A DNA stretch of 5,298 nucleotides from an uncultured Clostridia bacterium (lineage in GTDB: Bacteria > Bacillota > Clostridia > Lachnospirales > Anaerotignaceae), in NCBI GenBank assembly GCA_910586765.1, contig CAJUJJ010000070.1, forward strand, positions 1 to 5,298, written 5' to 3'. The translations under genes were made by a program, and so were the position numbers. Below, one piece after another: positions 5,215 to 5,298 of the stretch (its first letter is position 1; each line of letters starts with the position of its first letter). Below the pieces are notes generated by a model. The model ran no database searches and had not been told where the DNA came from. It was given only the letters and a program-made list of their open reading frames with translations.

Positions 5215-5246
5215 GATTAATATGTCTATTACAGTTTATATCTCCC
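5215..5246 (+). other. attR: right junction and attP arm
   Basis: Read on the plus strand the arm is GATTAA-TAT-GTC-N2-T-N-ACA-N-TT, then seven bases, then CCC (5244-5246, the GGG of the minus strand). It is the inverted counterpart of the left arm at the same distance from the core. Beyond CCC the sequence is virD4 coding sequence. Confidence 0.72.
5235..5240 (-). promoter_or_regulatory. -10 box (TATAAA), other half of the circle-junction promoter
   Basis: TATAAA on the minus strand, with TAAACT (5238-5233) as an alternative -10, lies just inside the right end and 75 bases before the recombinase ATG. The flanking virD4 DNA gives no good -35 at the correct distance. After circularisation the TTGACA of the left end lies 15 bp (or 17 bp for TAAACT) upstream. 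Confidence 0.55.
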
Positions 5247-5298
5247 GCCGCAAGTTTGTATTTTTTATACTGCTTTACGGCAAAGTGTTCCGGGTCTT

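Larger units (their letters stand above)
107..5245. mobile_element. Tn4451-like integrative mobilizable element, nested in an ICE virD4 gene
   Basis: The element is about 5,139 bp, counting one copy of the crossover dinucleotide. Both junctions carry GGG on the minus strand (107-105 and 5246-5244), in the same codon register, so excision leaves GCG GGC AAG and restores the virD4 frame. Gene content is a TnpX-like large serine recombinase at the right end, a MobV (TnpZ-like) relaxase followed by a TnpW-like gene at the left end, and an XRE gene plus one unknown gene between them. This is the Tn4451 backbone without catP, tnpV or tnpY. No type IV secretion gene or resistance gene is present, so transfer would need a helper. 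The sharp composition change at both ends supports the boundaries. Confidence 0.88.
5129..5298 (-). pseudogene. 5' fragment of interrupted virD4-type coupling protein, fused to element sequence
   Basis: On the minus strand the right flank encodes DPEHFAVKQYKKYKLAAG, an internal segment of the VirD4/TraG coupling protein directly upstream of the segment found at the left end. The native frame ends at the GGG junction (5244-5246). It then stays open into the element for 37 unrelated residues (DINCNRHINHSNHK...), and ends at TGA 5129-5131. This tail therefore overlaps the first 32 bases of the recombinase gene in another frame. The truncated product would have lost the Walker B half and cannot be a working coupling ATPase. 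The N-terminal part of the gene is outside the window. Confidence 0.8.

Noticed and set aside
5230..5258. Promoter formed by TTGCGG of the virD4 flank and TAATAG in the element
   Set aside because: The spacing is 16 bp, but both boxes are poor matches; the circle-junction pair is much closer to consensus.

Overview
The window holds one small, nearly intact mobile element of about 5.1 kb, sitting inside a gene of a second, larger mobile element. The element is AT-rich (about 30 % GC by eye). Only the outermost 107 bases on the left and 55 bases on the right are clearly different; the left flank is about 49 % GC by direct count. On the minus strand the two flanks are the two halves of one reading frame, a VirD4/TraG-type coupling protein of the kind found in Tn1549/CTn4-like integrative conjugative elements (ICEs) of Clostridia. 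Removing the insert and one copy of a shared GGG rejoins the frame exactly, to read KLAAGKTAKS. The host is therefore most likely a Firmicute, probably a gut clostridium, carrying an ICE that has been invaded by a smaller integrative mobilizable element (IME).

Layout, left to right: 3' piece of virD4 (1-107); left attachment half-site (105-135); tnpW-like small gene (146-328, minus); MobV relaxase (369-1643, minus); a leader and candidate oriT region with strong hairpins (1660-1920); a small XRE repressor-like gene (1958-2164, minus); a divergent operator/promoter region with two copies of an ACACC-N10-GGTGT site (2199-2260); an unrecognised 132-residue protein gene, the only one on the plus strand (2409-2807); a gene-free stretch with several strong inverted repeats, including terminators for the two converging genes (2835-3107); a TnpX-like large serine recombinase (3118-5160, minus); right attachment half-site (5215-5246); 5' piece of virD4 (5244-5298).

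The gene set and order (large serine recombinase at one end, tnpZ-like MobV relaxase and tnpW at the other) match the Tn4451 family, but catP, tnpV and tnpY are missing. In their place are an XRE regulator and one unknown gene. The recombinase would excise and integrate the element, and the relaxase would nick at oriT so that the circle can be mobilised by a helper's conjugation apparatus. When the ends are joined in the circular form, a consensus TTGACA at the left end is placed 15-17 bp upstream of a TATAAA/TAAACT at the right end, pointing at the recombinase. This parallels the circle-junction promoter described for Tn4451/Tn4453.

The points most worth following are the exact, reversible disruption of an ICE coupling-protein gene, the junction promoter, the symmetric attachment-site arms, the candidate oriT, and the unknown cargo gene with its own operator region.
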